63,010 nt of DNA from Perkinsus marinus ATCC 50983 (taxonomy: Eukaryota; Perkinsozoa; Perkinsida; Perkinsidae), in contig NW_003214825.1 of assembly GCF_000006405.1 (NCBI RefSeq), positions 254,659-317,668 of the forward strand, given 5' to 3'. The notes under the pieces were generated by a model. The model searched no databases. It saw nothing but the letters and a program-made list of their open reading frames with translations, and was not told the origin of the DNA. Positions 52,565 through 63,010 of the stretch are shown here, piece after piece. A program made the position numbers and the translations under genes. How positions within the stretch are numbered: the stretch's first letter is position 1; each line of letters starts with the position of its first letter.

Positions 52565-54759
52565 TCAAGAGTACTTCACTACCTCCGCCTCTAGACGTTC
52601 CTTCTCTTCCTGCTCGGCAACTCTGGCTAGGTGAAGGTCCTCGGAAGCTTTCAAGTCGTCGAGAGTGAGTACCTGTATTATGCGCGACTCAATCCAAAAC
52701 TATAAAAATACAAGCCAGAGGGAGCTCTCAAAATCCAAACAAACATCTTCAAGAACCGATGCGTTATCCATCATTGACATTATTCTATCATTACCTCTCC
52801 ATTGACAATTCGCAATGTCTTGGGTAGTACCAGTATGAGCTCGGCCTTCACGTCATCACCAATAGCAGTGAGTGCTGGGGTATCACTTAAATCTATATCT
52901 GTCAGCTTCTGAGAAGATCAGCGAGTCCATAGCTTTAAGAATAATCTCGAATCAGTCGCCTATGCTAGTGCCGACTAAAACATCGTAGTGATGCTAAAGA
53001 GGAGCAGCAGAAATACGACAAGTCGATTGGTCCAAATCCTCAGCGATACCACATAATGTTATCATCATCACCGACAGGTTAGCAAACAATTCTTACAGGT
53101 AGAGCACGATGGCCATCAGTAGTCGTGAAGATCTCAGCTAGGATCTGAGTCGCTCTGTCAGCACCAAACTGGGTAGAGCTTAAATTGAGAGTCTTCAGCG
53201 AAGGGAGCGATGGGAACTTGGGCAGACTTCTTGGTGATGGCGGAGGTATCTATTCAGAACGATGAACATCCTACACCCAATCGAGAGAAGGGGCACTTCC
53301 GAAGTCATTCTATTCCTCAGAACTTTAGTGCCTCCTCATGAGGGAGCCATTATTACTTCTTCTTGTTCTTCCTGTGGTTGTTCCTCCTCAACCTCGCCCT
53401 CGTGTTCGGCCTTCTCAATGGGCTTGCCAGTGATCGTCAACAGAGTATTAGCATCATGCAAGTCAAGCAGCTGATGTCATCATGTAGATCAATCAGCTGT
53501 TTTCACTCACTTCTAAATCGTCGAGCCCTAGAAGAGCCTTCTCCCCTATGTGAGTGAGCTGATTGGACGAGGCTTTCAGGAACCTGGAAAATGATCCATA
53601 CCGAACAAGTAGGACCAATCGTTTCACACGATCTCGTACTCCAAGTATCGTAACAATCATTATGCCTCAAATTATAGATCGCATACAATCTAGTACTGAA
53701 GCTCCACGGGAAATTATACACAAGTTTTGAGGGATATGCCTCCTCTGGAAGATTCGGTACTGCTCAATGGTGAATGTCATCCCACTTGAGTTTAGGCATA
53801 TTGTTGAGGCCATCCAAAGTCTTGAGTGAGTTCTCGCTCAGATCGAGTTCTTCCAGAGCAGGGTGGCCATCGGCCGAAATCCTGGGGTGAATAAAGGGCT
53901 TCCGAAGCGATCTGATAGGGACTAACCGGCTGGCATCCTCGACGTTATTAGCGTTCAATTTAAGAACTCTGAGTCTGGGCATAGCGGCTATAGGGCAGAT
54001 CGATATGATGGAGTTGTGGGAGATGTCGATGTATTGGCACCATTGTAGACACTGAGACAACCATAACGATGATGATGGGCATGGATAAAGAAGGCAGCGA
54101 GATGATACAGAGACGATGTGGCTGAGTGATGATCCTTCTATGTAATATCACCGGGTATGGTTGAATTACTGTTGTACAGCATCGTGATTACTAAACTTGA
54201 AGGGGATCACTATGGAATATCAAGCACGATGGTAGCTGTACTACTTCGGGTTGGAAGAGCCCATCCATAGCGGTGAGCTTGTTGTGACTGAGGTCCAATG
54301 ACAACAGATGAGGCAGGACCGACAGCTTGGATGCATCTCCTATATGATTGGACTTCAGAATCACTTGCCTGAATAAGCTAGCATAAGAGGCATAGAAGTG
54401 AGCTACTGTTTCCTACCGGAGGTGCTTCAGCTCGTCAATCTCATCTGTGATATCTGTAAGCCCTCTTTCGGAACAGTCTAGGCGGATAAAAGCATAGCCG
54501 CTGCCGTCGACCGTACCTGACGAGTGATCAGGAGACTTACGGAGGTCAGAGGAGCGAGTTTGAACGATCGTGAGGTATCGTTAAGCTACCATGCCTCAGG
54601 TTCATCGTAGGCGTAACTGGACTATCAAATTTCATGACTACACTAACACTATGCCGTATAGTATATCAGGCAGGATAGATAACGTCAATAGGTATTACGC
54701 TCCAACCTGGTGAGCCCCTTTGATATAACCTCGAGAGAGAGAGGAACAGGGTCTTCCAT
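52565..54759 (-). CDS. LRRC23: LRRC23-like leucine-rich repeat protein (ciliary radial spoke)
   Basis: ATG at 54759 gives MEDPVPLSLEVISKGLTRLE, like the N-terminus of LRRC23 (vertebrate: ...EVMKEGLSLL). Joined in phase through the GTACGG exon, the next part reads DGSGYAFIRLDCSERGLTDI, matching the HAYVKLEVKERDLTDI block. LRR exons follow: SVLPHLLSLDLSHNKLTAMD, MPRLRVLKLNANNVEDA, PALEELDLSENSLKTLDGL, SNQLTHIGEKALLGLDDL, FPSLPSLKTLNLSSTQFGAD, LVLPKTLRIVNGE. The C-terminus is acidic and coiled (ARVAEQEEKERLEAEV), stop at 52565-52567. Vertebrate LRRC23 is part of the radial spoke 3 head in motile cilia, so a flagellated stage is implied. An acidic insert (EEEQPQEEQEE) sits between repeats. Confidence 0.85.
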
Positions 54760-54794
54760 TTGGAGGCTGAAATGAGATGAGGAGCTGCTGGAGG

Positions 54795-54885
54795 TATGTC
54801 AGGACTTGAGTTCAATACGGTGCCATAATAAGATTTGTCATGGGAAAGAGTTGCGAGTTCAAATCCCAGGGAATACATTTTTCGG
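54795..54885 (+). repeat. tRNA-like sequence upstream of the LRRC23-like gene
   Basis: TTGCGAGTTCAAATCCCAGG at about 54845-54864 is T-arm-like, followed by GAATACATTTTTCGGGC, the same T-arm/CATTTTT order as in the trehalose-gene introns. Upstream sequence is only weakly tRNA-like. Confidence 0.5.
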
Positions 54886-55301
54886 GCGACCGTGTACGCA
54901 AGAACATATACATCGCGGAATAATGAGGATATGTGTGCATACATCAGCAGCATGCAGACGCTTAGATAGTAGGCGAAGGTCTATAACTGTAGTTATCTTC
55001 TAATGCCCAGCTCGAAGGTGTCCATTGACATCCTTTCCTATGATGCCAATAAACCTACAAAATCTCTGAATTCCCCCTTGTTGGGTCCACTGGGATCACT
55101 CAGCGCTTGCCGGCATCGACTGGCTTTTGGAGGAAAGGGGAACGACAGAGCTTTCAAGCTCAGCGAGTAATACTATCTACTTGTCAATTCAGGAGTCTTA
55201 TTTCCACTCCTTGATTGTTGTCCTAGAGCGGCTTCTCAGTTATGCAATTGATTCTATACCCTTTAAAGCGATATCTCGCTCTCAGTGAGGGGTACCGATT
55301 G

Positions 55302-55830
55302 GGGCAGCTATGCCATCCCAAGATACACATTAGTACAATCGATCTCGTTCGCACTCGAGGTGGGAAAATCAACCGGGACTGGTGTGTATCTTCCGACCCA
55401 TCATGGCGACCTACCGTGATTTCTTGCTGCAACGTCGTACGTCGCGATGGATTTCTGAGTTGGCATATCTGCCCCGAGCGGGACTAGCGTTACTAATGTC
55501 ATACCTTCGGTATTTTCACTTGACCCTGCGGGGGAAGTTGGTTCTGCTGAGGTATATCGTGGGACGGCATAGTTGCCCCGGCTTAAAAAACCAGTTGTTC
55601 TGGGGTATATCGTGGGATGGCATAGTTGCCCCAGCAGGAGAGATTGGCTCTACTGGGGTATGACGTGGGATGACATAGTTTCTCTACCCGTGGAATTTAC
55701 TTCTACTAAGTCACAGTTGCTCCAGCGAGAGTTAATTGACTATACAGAGGCTTGTCTTGGATGGCATAGCTGCCCCGGCCGAAGAATTTAATTCTATCTA
55801 GCCATAGCCTAAAGTGGCATAACTGCCCCA
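55302..55830 (+). repeat. 53-bp satellite array E, with an orientation switch
   Basis: The first core (GGGGCAGCTATGCCATCCCA, 55302) is inverted. From 55459 the cores read forward (GGCATAGTTGCCCC at 55566 and 55619; degenerate at 55672; GGCATAGCTGCCCC at 55763; GGCATAACTGCCCC at 55816). The 55566/55619/55672 and 55763/55816 steps are exactly 53 bp. The array ends about 30 bp before the first RCC1 exon. Confidence 0.9.
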
Positions 55831-55862
55831 TAATTGCACTTCCCATATCTTCACTCCTACAG

Positions 55863-57900
55863 ATACATAGTGAGCCCGTTAAGTGAGCGGATCAGCAAAA
55901 TTCATACCACATCATTCGGAATTAAATCTGTTGCCTGTGGTGCTGAGCACACCCTCGTACTGTCGGAAGATGGACGCCTATATTCTACTGGTAGCAATGA
56001 GCATGTAAGTAGAATGCGAATGTTAGTAGTCTATGGAGCTCGTCGTTGCAGTGTCAGCTGGGCCGATCGATTTCTGAAGGCTCGATTGATTCCGAGCTTG
56101 CTCCTGTTGCTTGTATGCCCGTGGAGCCCATAGAGTCCATTGCATGCGGGTATTTCTGTTCATTCGCCGTTACGGTCAATGGAGAGCTTTGGGCGTGGGG
56201 AGATAACAGGTATGCTTCGTGAGGTGACTTCCTCAGCACTATGCCATCCGATTGAGCATTCGTAAATCATGCCTGCGAGATGACGAACTGGAGTTCGGCC
56301 GGACACAGAGTGTATTTACCCCATAATCGTGCCTACTCTGACCCTCATACATCAATTGTGCTACTTATTTGCTTCTTGAAAATTGCGCAAAGTGATAGCT
56401 TGAAACTGGGGAACCTAATTTTCCGCTCATACCATGGGTCATTCGGACTTCGCATCCTCCATCAAGTGAATAGAGGAGCTGTGTTCGAGCGAAACTTCTA
56501 GTCTTTGTGCTGGATGCAGATATGGTCAGCTAGGGATACCATCATCGCATGCTGAGAGCGTTCAAGAGCCAGTGATGGTATCGATATCGCCAACCTTCAA
56601 TGTCAAACAAGTATCATCAGGCTTCGCTCATACCTGGGTTCGAAGTCGAGAGCCCAATCAATTGGCGTCTACTGGGAATAATCAGCATGGCGAGCTAGGT
56701 ACTAACCTCGTACTATCACTTTGAGATCAGCAGCGCATTTCGTTCCTCTTGTGATAGGTACCGGTGATCGGGTGTCGCTGGACGGCGGATGGAACTTATT
56801 GCAGAGCACGGTAATAGGACGGCGTGCAAAAACTGAACTTGATTCGTTTCGCTGTGTCTAGGTCCCCATCGAGAGCATATCTTGCGGGAACTGGGTGACA
56901 GTGCTACTCACCTCCCCAGGTGACGTTTTCCAAGCCGGTGTTGGTCCGAGTCCCATAAGCGAGCCGAAGTTGCAACAGTAAGAGTGAAGCATGCTCGAGA
57001 TTCGTCGGTCAAAAACGCCTTCGGAGTTGTCGTCTAGAGCGATTGATCGATTTCATCCACAGTATGACAGCTCGAGGCTGCGCTTATATTTCGTGCGAAC
57101 TACAGCGCGAGAATCTTCGTTGCTAACGCGAAATGCCAATTCTTCGAGCAGAACATTCTCAGAGACGGTGCCGAGGCTGTCAGTATTTCTGAGCACTCCT
57201 TAACTGAGGAGGATGACATGGATGGGCTACCACTCCTTTCTCTCATCGGTAAGCTATTCCTGTGTAGTTAGCCGTTGCATAGGTTAGAGCTATCAGGTCT
57301 ACCACCAACGACTACGACGGGTAGTTTGGAATGTGTGCCACCCCGGAAACTCGATCTCCCAGACGACTCTGACATTACCAGCGTATCATCAGGCTGCATG
57401 TGCAGTGGGGCATCAGATAAGAGTGGAAAAGTGTAGGCTTACGCTATCACTGTCCTTCTACTGTGACTATACTTGCCATATGGGGAAGGTGACGACTCTC
57501 GCGCAGATTGGTGTTAATTATAGAGATGCTCTGACGGATTGCTGCAGTGGTGCAGAGTCGGAAGCAACTGACGCTAAGAATCGTCTATCTCTGAAAGGAA
57601 TATCTATCTCTCATATGCCTTTGAGTATCATATAGTGCGAGATCAGGGTCAATCTAGGGCTGGCACTGAACTAACTGCGTTGATCGTTCGTGTAGTTTTA
57701 GTATCTGCTTGATTCCAAGAGTGTTATTAGGTTCATCTGGCGTAGTGACTCCCCCGATGAGTTCCGCGCCATCGCAGGTTCAGCGAAGTAAGCACTTCCC
57801 GCACCGTGATCATTGTGGTGGTGGATTGCATGCGTTCTCTCATAGGTACCGGGAGGTGGTCGCACTCTCCTCGAGCATTGCAGCCCTCATCTAGAGGGCG
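55863..57900 (+). CDS. RCC1-repeat protein
   Basis: Exons include 55863-56004 (SVACGAEHTLVLSEDGRLYS), 56058-56209 (SIACGYFCSFAVTVNGELWA...WGDNR), 56502-about 56697 (KQVSSGFAHTWVRSRE; NQHGELG), about 56734-56811 (AHFVPLVIGTGDRVSLDGG), 56863-56980 (ESISCGNWVTVLLTSPGDVF), about 57067-57250, 57308-57430 (SVSSGCMCSGASDKSGKV) and probably a last one to about 57892. Alternating CG.xH and G.lyxxG motifs are the blades of an RCC1 beta-propeller. Such proteins act as Ran exchange factors or as scaffolds; which one cannot be told. The start is open: no ATG is in frame just upstream, so a first exon may lie in or before the satellite. Confidence 0.8.
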
Positions 57901-58055
57901 CGATAACTGTGCACAATGGGAGTACCGCAAGTACGCTTTGCACAACTTGTGTAGTGTGGATAGTGCTTTCGAGACGTGATGAAAATAAGCTCTCACTGGT
58001 CGAAGTTGGTCTTGTGTTTAACGAATTTGAACTTGTGTTTCCGAAGTCATAAATT

Positions 58056-59267
58056 TCATTCTCGCATTTGAACTTTCATTTCCGGGTAGTCTACGAAAAT
58101 ACAACTTTCCTTTTGAATTTGAATTTTCATTCGGGGAAAATCTCCTTCCGTCCGACTAAAATCATATTCCATTTTCCTAGTTTGTTCTTTCATATGCTGA
58201 ATTTGAGACTGAAAAAGTGTAGAAGATTGAGCATTAGTATCTCTAGAAGCATCACGAAAGTCCAAGATATCAATACCGCGATTACGACCAGGACGATTAC
58301 GGTCACGAAATAGGCGAATAGACACAGGGGATACCCCAGAAAGCTTCAGAATAGTCTTGAGTGCATCAAGGACCTGCTTCTTACTAACATCATAACTCAG
58401 GTTGATCATGAACAGTCGACAATTATGAGCAGCCTCACTAGTATTCATCGCCGAATCAGCAGGCGTCGTAACCACTGGGTCGCTATCCATAACATCAACA
58501 GCGGCTTGACGGGACAATCGTCCGGTTATAGCAGCACGCCGAACCAGTACCGCATTATGACGCTTACCATATTCAATCAGACTGATTGAATCAGTTGCTC
58601 TAGTGATGGTACGTTACCATGACGATGCAAAATATCTTCACAAATATCATAAGGAAACTACCGAAGAGTCGATCACATACGTCGTCTGTAGTCAAAGGCA
58701 CACGTAGTTGTGAATCAACTGGCACTCGCATATAATCAAACCTTAAATTGAGCTGATCGAGGGTCTCGCGTTTAGTATCCCAACTGAGTCTCCTCTATCG
58801 ATCAATCAATATACGTCGTATATTATACGATGGGACTCTATAGAAAGAAAACGTTCCACCAACTCAGATCGAATACATCCAGCTCGCCGAGCAGCTTTGC
58901 GATAACTGGAATATCCTTGTTGGGCCATAACCAATATCCCACGAAGGAGTGCGTTCACACTCATGTAGGAAGGAGAGAACCGACCGAGTATCTTTAAAAT
59001 TTTTGAATAACCCTCCAGGTGGTTCTGTAGTTCACTCGGAGACAACCCACTCAATAAGTCATCAGCATCTCCGAGACCTCTTGCATCTATGAGACCAGCC
59101 TTGTCTCGTGGAGGCACAATAGTCGACAACTTTAGCGGAGCTTCTTCTTCTATTGATGATAAAGTAACATCAGGTCCGTCAACAACATCGGATTGAGCTT
59201 GTTGAGTAACTGTGACCACGCCTGGGTCACTCTGAGCAGTACCAGCTAGTCTTACAGCCGTTCCCAC
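58056..59267 (-). CDS. RRM-containing ORFs, gene or LINE-type ORF1 unclear
   Basis: Two minus-strand 153-codon frames, 58806-59267 and 58056-58517. The second carries an RNA-recognition motif: CRLFMINLSYDVSKKQVLDA (RNP2-like LFMINL) and NRGIDILDF (RNP1-like). The first is acidic then helical (SPSELQNHLEGYSKILKIL). The stretch between them is also open in pieces. Either they are exons of one host RNA-binding protein or they are an ORF1-like part of a retroposon. I see no reverse transcriptase nearby, which weakens the second idea. Confidence 0.45.
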
Positions 59268-59299
59268 TTCCTGGCTCTTCCAAAGGAAGTCTACTGACT

Positions 59300-60706
59300 C
59301 CAGATGGAGTAGTTATCCAAATCTAAGTTAGGGATGGAATACGATCATGTTGAGTCCCATCATATGCAACGCGGCACCACTGGCGTCATGATGCAGCATA
59401 AAGGAGTAGTAGAACGAGACGCTGTTGACGGTCGCCGGTATATGCATTCACTCGTAGATATGGCGAAGACGACCCGCGGCAAATTTCGTAGTAGTTGATT
59501 CAGCAAACAGAAAGTTTAATATGATCCCCGCCGCGGGGACCCCGCGGAGGCTTGCAAGAATGAATTGTGTCAAGTTGACACTGTCAACTCATTTGCTCTA
59601 AATATGCATTTGCTCTATATATCCTTTCCCCGCCAATTGTGGAAACTTTCCCAAACTTCCGGAAAAATCCCCGGAAAGTTTTCTATGAAGCTTTCCGCCG
59701 TTTTGGATTCCTTTTTCAGACACCCTGCGTTGAAGTCGTGGACGAGGGGCATGGCAGGGTCAATGAGTTGAGGTTTCTTCATTACTAACGCAATCAATCT
59801 ATGCACCATACAGTGAGGGGTGGAAAAGTGACCTTCTTTTTCATACATTTATGATGACGATATGCCCACGATTCAGTGTTTCAGAAGATCTTGAATAGGT
59901 GCACAGGACTGCCTACTCTTCCAGGCTGGAGGTTCCAGCCGGCGAGTTGCAGGTCGAAAGTTATATCTCTGGCTGGTAGGGGTAAGACCTCACGCGATTG
60001 AAGATTCTAAACGTTATCGCAGTGTTCTGAAAACCGCTACGGTGTCAAGGTGAATGCCGGGTAATGTAGCAACAAAGGTTGCTCCTAAGTTGCTCGGGAG
60101 GATTGCTTCTACAGCATTCAGACGCGCCAAAGGTATTGCCCACATAATTGGTTAGAGGTCTTTTTTGACTTTCTCTCCCATTAGGGAGTCTTCTATGTGC
60201 TGATTTGAGTGCCGGTCGAGAAAACCTCCCGGCTCATACTATGAGCCTCATAGTGGTCGAGCTCAGCATCACAGCCAGACCCGTGCCACGTTGTGGACAC
60301 CACTAGTAAAAGAACAAGATAGCGTCACACGCGGCAATTGTCTCAAACTGGAGTTCCCATTGTAAGGGTTCTCAAAACTGGGAACTGCCAGGTCATTGAT
60401 CTGAGTGGGGTACTTGTCCAGTTTTTCTGTAAGCGCATGGGGAAGGTTCGATCAAACTCTCGGAGAGCAAGTTCTCGCTGGAATCGCTGGCAGACAGGTT
60501 GTTTCGCAGTGCGAAACTCGCACAGAATCCACTTCGCAACCAAATATCAACTCCTGTTGAGAAGTCTTATATTCTCAAATTGATAATGATGGATCCCAAT
60601 GAAAGAAGAGAAATCAATGTAGGACCCGTAATCTACTCAAAAGCTTAGTGGGCGCATACTAGAAGACTTGTCCCACACGTTGGCGCTTCCGACTGCGCTC
60701 GATCTC
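59300..60706. other. Intergenic stretch with GC-rich palindrome
   Basis: CCCCGCCGCGGGGACCCCGC at about 59527 is a GC palindrome in AT-rich surroundings. AGGCTGGAGGTTCCAGCC near 59932 is a hairpin. Open frames at 59565-59848 and 60338-60583 show no domain. Confidence 0.4.
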
Positions 60707-61819
60707 TCACAGTTTGAGTCTGGCCATGCCAACTCTCTCCTGATCAGGCTGAAATTCGAGGTAGTTGGCAACCAGCATGATGTCAGGAAGTATCCACATA
60801 CTTTGTGGTTTGCCCATTATTTCCAAATAGCATACTCCGCTTCGCATAGCAACATAGCTCCTATAGTCGAGCTCGAGCGCGACCTCCTGGCCTGCAGAGT
60901 CTTGAAACAAGAATCTTAGCGTCGGCATGAATTTACGATAGACACAGTCGACCTCCCAAACGTTGGCGGCCTCGAAGTATGTAAGCTTGACTTGGGTCTT
61001 CGCTTTCAGGGTCGCTTGCTCCTCAATATCCTTCAGAAGTTCCACCATTCTAGAGTCCGGAACATACAAGTAGTTGCTGCCGGTGTCGAAGATAACATTT
61101 TCCTTGAGAGACGTAGATTTCCCAGTACCAACTTGTAGCCCCTCCAGCATCGCTTCGAAATGGTTTGCAACCACAATCGGCACATATCTCAGCTGGCCTT
61201 TGTAGAGTTTCGGATCGCCTCCACCGAGAAGGAGTGCTTCATCGAAGCCCTTCTTGAAGAGGGTTTCGGGCTTCAAATAGAAGGAGAATGTGCTCTCCTT
61301 GATAAGCTCCCGGCCCACTAATTGTGCCATAATAGAGGGGTAGTTTGGATCACGGACTGGTCCGAGGCCGAATATAGGGTGCGGCACGTATACAGTGGGG
61401 GGAGGGTTATAGCCTGTTATCAGACCGAACTTGATGTCTCTGACTGTCGTCGAACCAAATTGTACTGCTCCGATATGCTGAAATACTGTTACTGCTATAC
61501 TGTTTCCAAACGTTATAGTCGTGGTTTCACCAGGTACACAACCCTGCGGACATTTATAGCACTTGAAGACCAGCTTTTCGCATGCTCCTACTCCGAGCTC
61601 TTTCTCATACCAATCCTTCCACACCCACAAGGGGGCAGACGAGCCTGTGTCCACGACCGCCGCCATCTTTTGACCGTCGGCTTGCAGATCGACATTGAGA
61701 CTCAAGAGCGACATTCTGGCATCCTTCACGAGTCGGCGATGGACATCAAGTCTCAGAACATCCCCAAGGATACCTCCTGTCACGCTGGCGATGAAAATGA
61801 TACGTGCTGATAGATTCAT
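60707..61819 (-). CDS. Pepsin-like aspartic protease (family A1)
   Basis: I place the start at ATG 61819 because it gives a signal peptide (MNLSARIIFIASVTGGILG). Upstream codons are open but begin with no ATG. 370 residues, single exon. Both catalytic motifs are present: AAVVDTGSS (Asp57) and VIFDTGSN (Asp245), about 188 residues apart as usual. The C-terminal lobe has MWILPDIML where most A1 enzymes have WILGD. Cys80/Cys87/Cys90/Cys94 form a cluster after the first site. The propeptide is short. Secreted or lysosomal proteolysis is the likely role. Confidence 0.95.
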   Translation of the reverse strand: MNLSARIIFIASVTGGILGDVLRLDVHRRLVKDARMSLLSLNVDLQADGQKMAAVVDTGSSAPLWVWKDWYEKELGVGACEKLVFKCYKCPQGCVPGETTTITFGNSIAVTVFQHIGAVQFGSTTVRDIKFGLITGYNPPPTVYVPHPIFGLGPVRDPNYPSIMAQLVGRELIKESTFSFYLKPETLFKKGFDEALLLGGGDPKLYKGQLRYVPIVVANHFEAMLEGLQVGTGKSTSLKENVIFDTGSNYLYVPDSRMVELLKDIEEQATLKAKTQVKLTYFEAANVWEVDCVYRKFMPTLRFLFQDSAGQEVALELDYRSYVAMRSGVCYLEIMGKPQSMWILPDIMLVANYLEFQPDQERVGMARLKL

Positions 61820-62089
61820 GATTGGGACAATAAGAACTGCAAGGTTCGTAACAATATTGCCATCAATGATATGCGCGACAACGAAGTGCTTCTGCGTCCA
61901 ACTTCCGAGACACACTATTCGGATTGCGCTTCTCTCAGTGAACGTATTGTGCGTTGTGATGTGCTCCAGCATTTCACTGACGAGTGTCGTCAATTTTTGC
62001 CAAATCAGAATCAGGCAAAAAACTGGAAAGCTGCTCGCACCAACGGGTCGCTTACTTGAGATACCGAACCACAGACTGGTGCTATGATA

Positions 62090-62840
62090 TCACAGCGTCC
62101 AAAAACTACCCCGGATTGGTCAAGGAAACTTCAATGCTTCAGACCATCACACACGTATCGAGTGGTGTGTCGTAGGCGCACATTCGCCACCAGCGTCATC
62201 CACATTGTCCGGTGATAACTTTCCCGATTTTTTCCTGCATAGGAAGGAGCGAATCGCTCCGAGCGATTAGATGCGGTAGACTTGTAACACTTCGATTTAC
62301 TCCTGTACTTATTCACGGTGTAGATGTCATTTGTACATATCCACATCATCTCATACCGAATTCTCCACGTATCCGAATCCCCACGTATCCAAATCCTCAC
62401 GTATCCAAGTTCTCACGTATTCAAGCCCAATCACGTTTCTGGTGCGCACCAGAAACGTGAGCTTGAGTACGCTCTCAGAGGGTACAAGTGGTGCCCTCTG
62501 AGAGCCCACTGCAGTTGTGCAGAGTTAGTATGTACAGTGGCTTATCCTCAGTGATGATGACCGTTTTCTTGAAAAACACTCCGGAATATTCTTGACAGTA
62601 CACAGCAGATGCTTAAGAGGACAAGTCCCCAATACTGATGCTATTATGCGGCTGTTTCTTATGTTCATGATACACGCATGCGCATCGCCTGAACATTGGA
62701 CCTGTATCACGAGGATACTAAATTCAAAGCGTCTCATGTTGGAGAGCAACTTGAGGAGTTGCTTAGGGTACACCTGAAAAGTACTCAGCTCATTTCACAA
62801 TGGTTAGGCACAAGCCTGCTACTAGCAGGCTGCTAGTGCA
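62090..62840. repeat. Cluster of perfect palindromes and a 16-bp tandem repeat
   Basis: AATCGCTCCGAGCGATT (about 62252). Four 16-bp units of CACGTATCC type at 62369-62431. CACGTTTCTGGTGC then GCACCAGAAACGTG (perfect 28-bp palindrome, about 62432-62459). GCTCTCAGAGGG and CCCTCTGAGAGC (12-bp stem, 11-bp loop, about 62470-62504). AGCAACTTGAGGAGTTGCT (about 62744). AGCCTGCTACTAGCAGGCT (about 62813). No gene is recognised here. Confidence 0.85.
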
Positions 62841-63010
62841 TTTTGAGCTCGCTTTGCACCTTATCCCGGTGTTCTCTCGTGCTCGTCCGCTGTGCTGGTC
62901 AGTTTTGGCTGGGTCCCGCTTATTATGAGGCTGATTCATAGGTATACAGTAACTTCAGATTAGATGCGAAGTTATAAATATACTCCCCCAGTAAGAGTTG
63001 GTACCTCGAG

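Noticed and set aside
55382-55791. ORFs with GISWDGIVAP-type repeats before the RCC1 gene
   Set aside because: Translation of satellite array E. A real first exon could hide at its start (ATG 55403), but nothing supports it.
61322-61810. Plus-strand 162-codon ORF
   Set aside because: Lies opposite the aspartic protease and shows no domain.

Overview
The window reads as nuclear DNA of a flagellate-forming alveolate. My best guess is a perkinsid (Perkinsus or a close relative), but this is inferred from gene content and layout, not from a database match. Most genes are cut into many small exons (often 40-200 nt) with GT-AG introns. The products are eukaryotic: a UBR-type E3 ligase, a GNAT-type histone acetyltransferase, a bifunctional trehalose-phosphate synthase/phosphatase, a secreted purple-acid-phosphatase-like enzyme, a POT-type transporter, an LRRC23-like ciliary protein, an RCC1 protein and a pepsin-like protease. 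There is no sign of operons, Shine-Dalgarno sites, rRNA or CRISPR. Three runs of 100 N mark assembly gaps.

Layout. 1-2163 (-): UBR-like gene, open at the left edge. 2929-4016: 53-bp satellite, then a 235-bp direct duplication. 6269-9333 (-): basic, Cys-rich protein of unknown function. 10092-13947 (-): GNAT acetyltransferase with a triplicated 5' end. 16497-about 22985 (+): trehalose-phosphate synthase/phosphatase, about 28 exons. 23-26 kb: little that can be read. 26137-31618: a 3.0-kb tandem duplication with a putative secretory or membrane gene. 31615-37537 (-): purple acid phosphatase. 38-40 kb: satellite and a membrane protein. 41005-45118 (+): long coiled-coil protein. 45.2-45.7 kb: satellite. 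47045-48583 (+): intronless POT transporter. 49.4 kb: satellite. 50236-52091 (-): basic unknown protein. 52565-54759 (-): LRRC23-like. 55.3-55.8 kb: satellite, directly followed by an RCC1 gene (+). 58.0-59.3 kb (-): RRM-bearing ORFs. 60707-61819 (-): pepsin-like protease. 62.2-62.85 kb: a cluster of perfect palindromes.

The repeats are the most interesting part. Four families dominate: (i) tRNA-like sequences that make up whole or nearly whole introns; (ii) a longer intron-associated element whose 3' end supplies splice acceptors and whose 5' 64-bp module is expanded into tandem arrays; (iii) a MITE with TTGGAGTTTCAC-type terminal inverted repeats, found only in the first 22 kb; (iv) a satellite with a fixed period of about 53 bp and a conserved core, in five separate intergenic arrays. 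The first two look like introners, that is, elements that create or remodel introns. The genes do not form one pathway. They look like ordinary neighbours in a compact protist genome.
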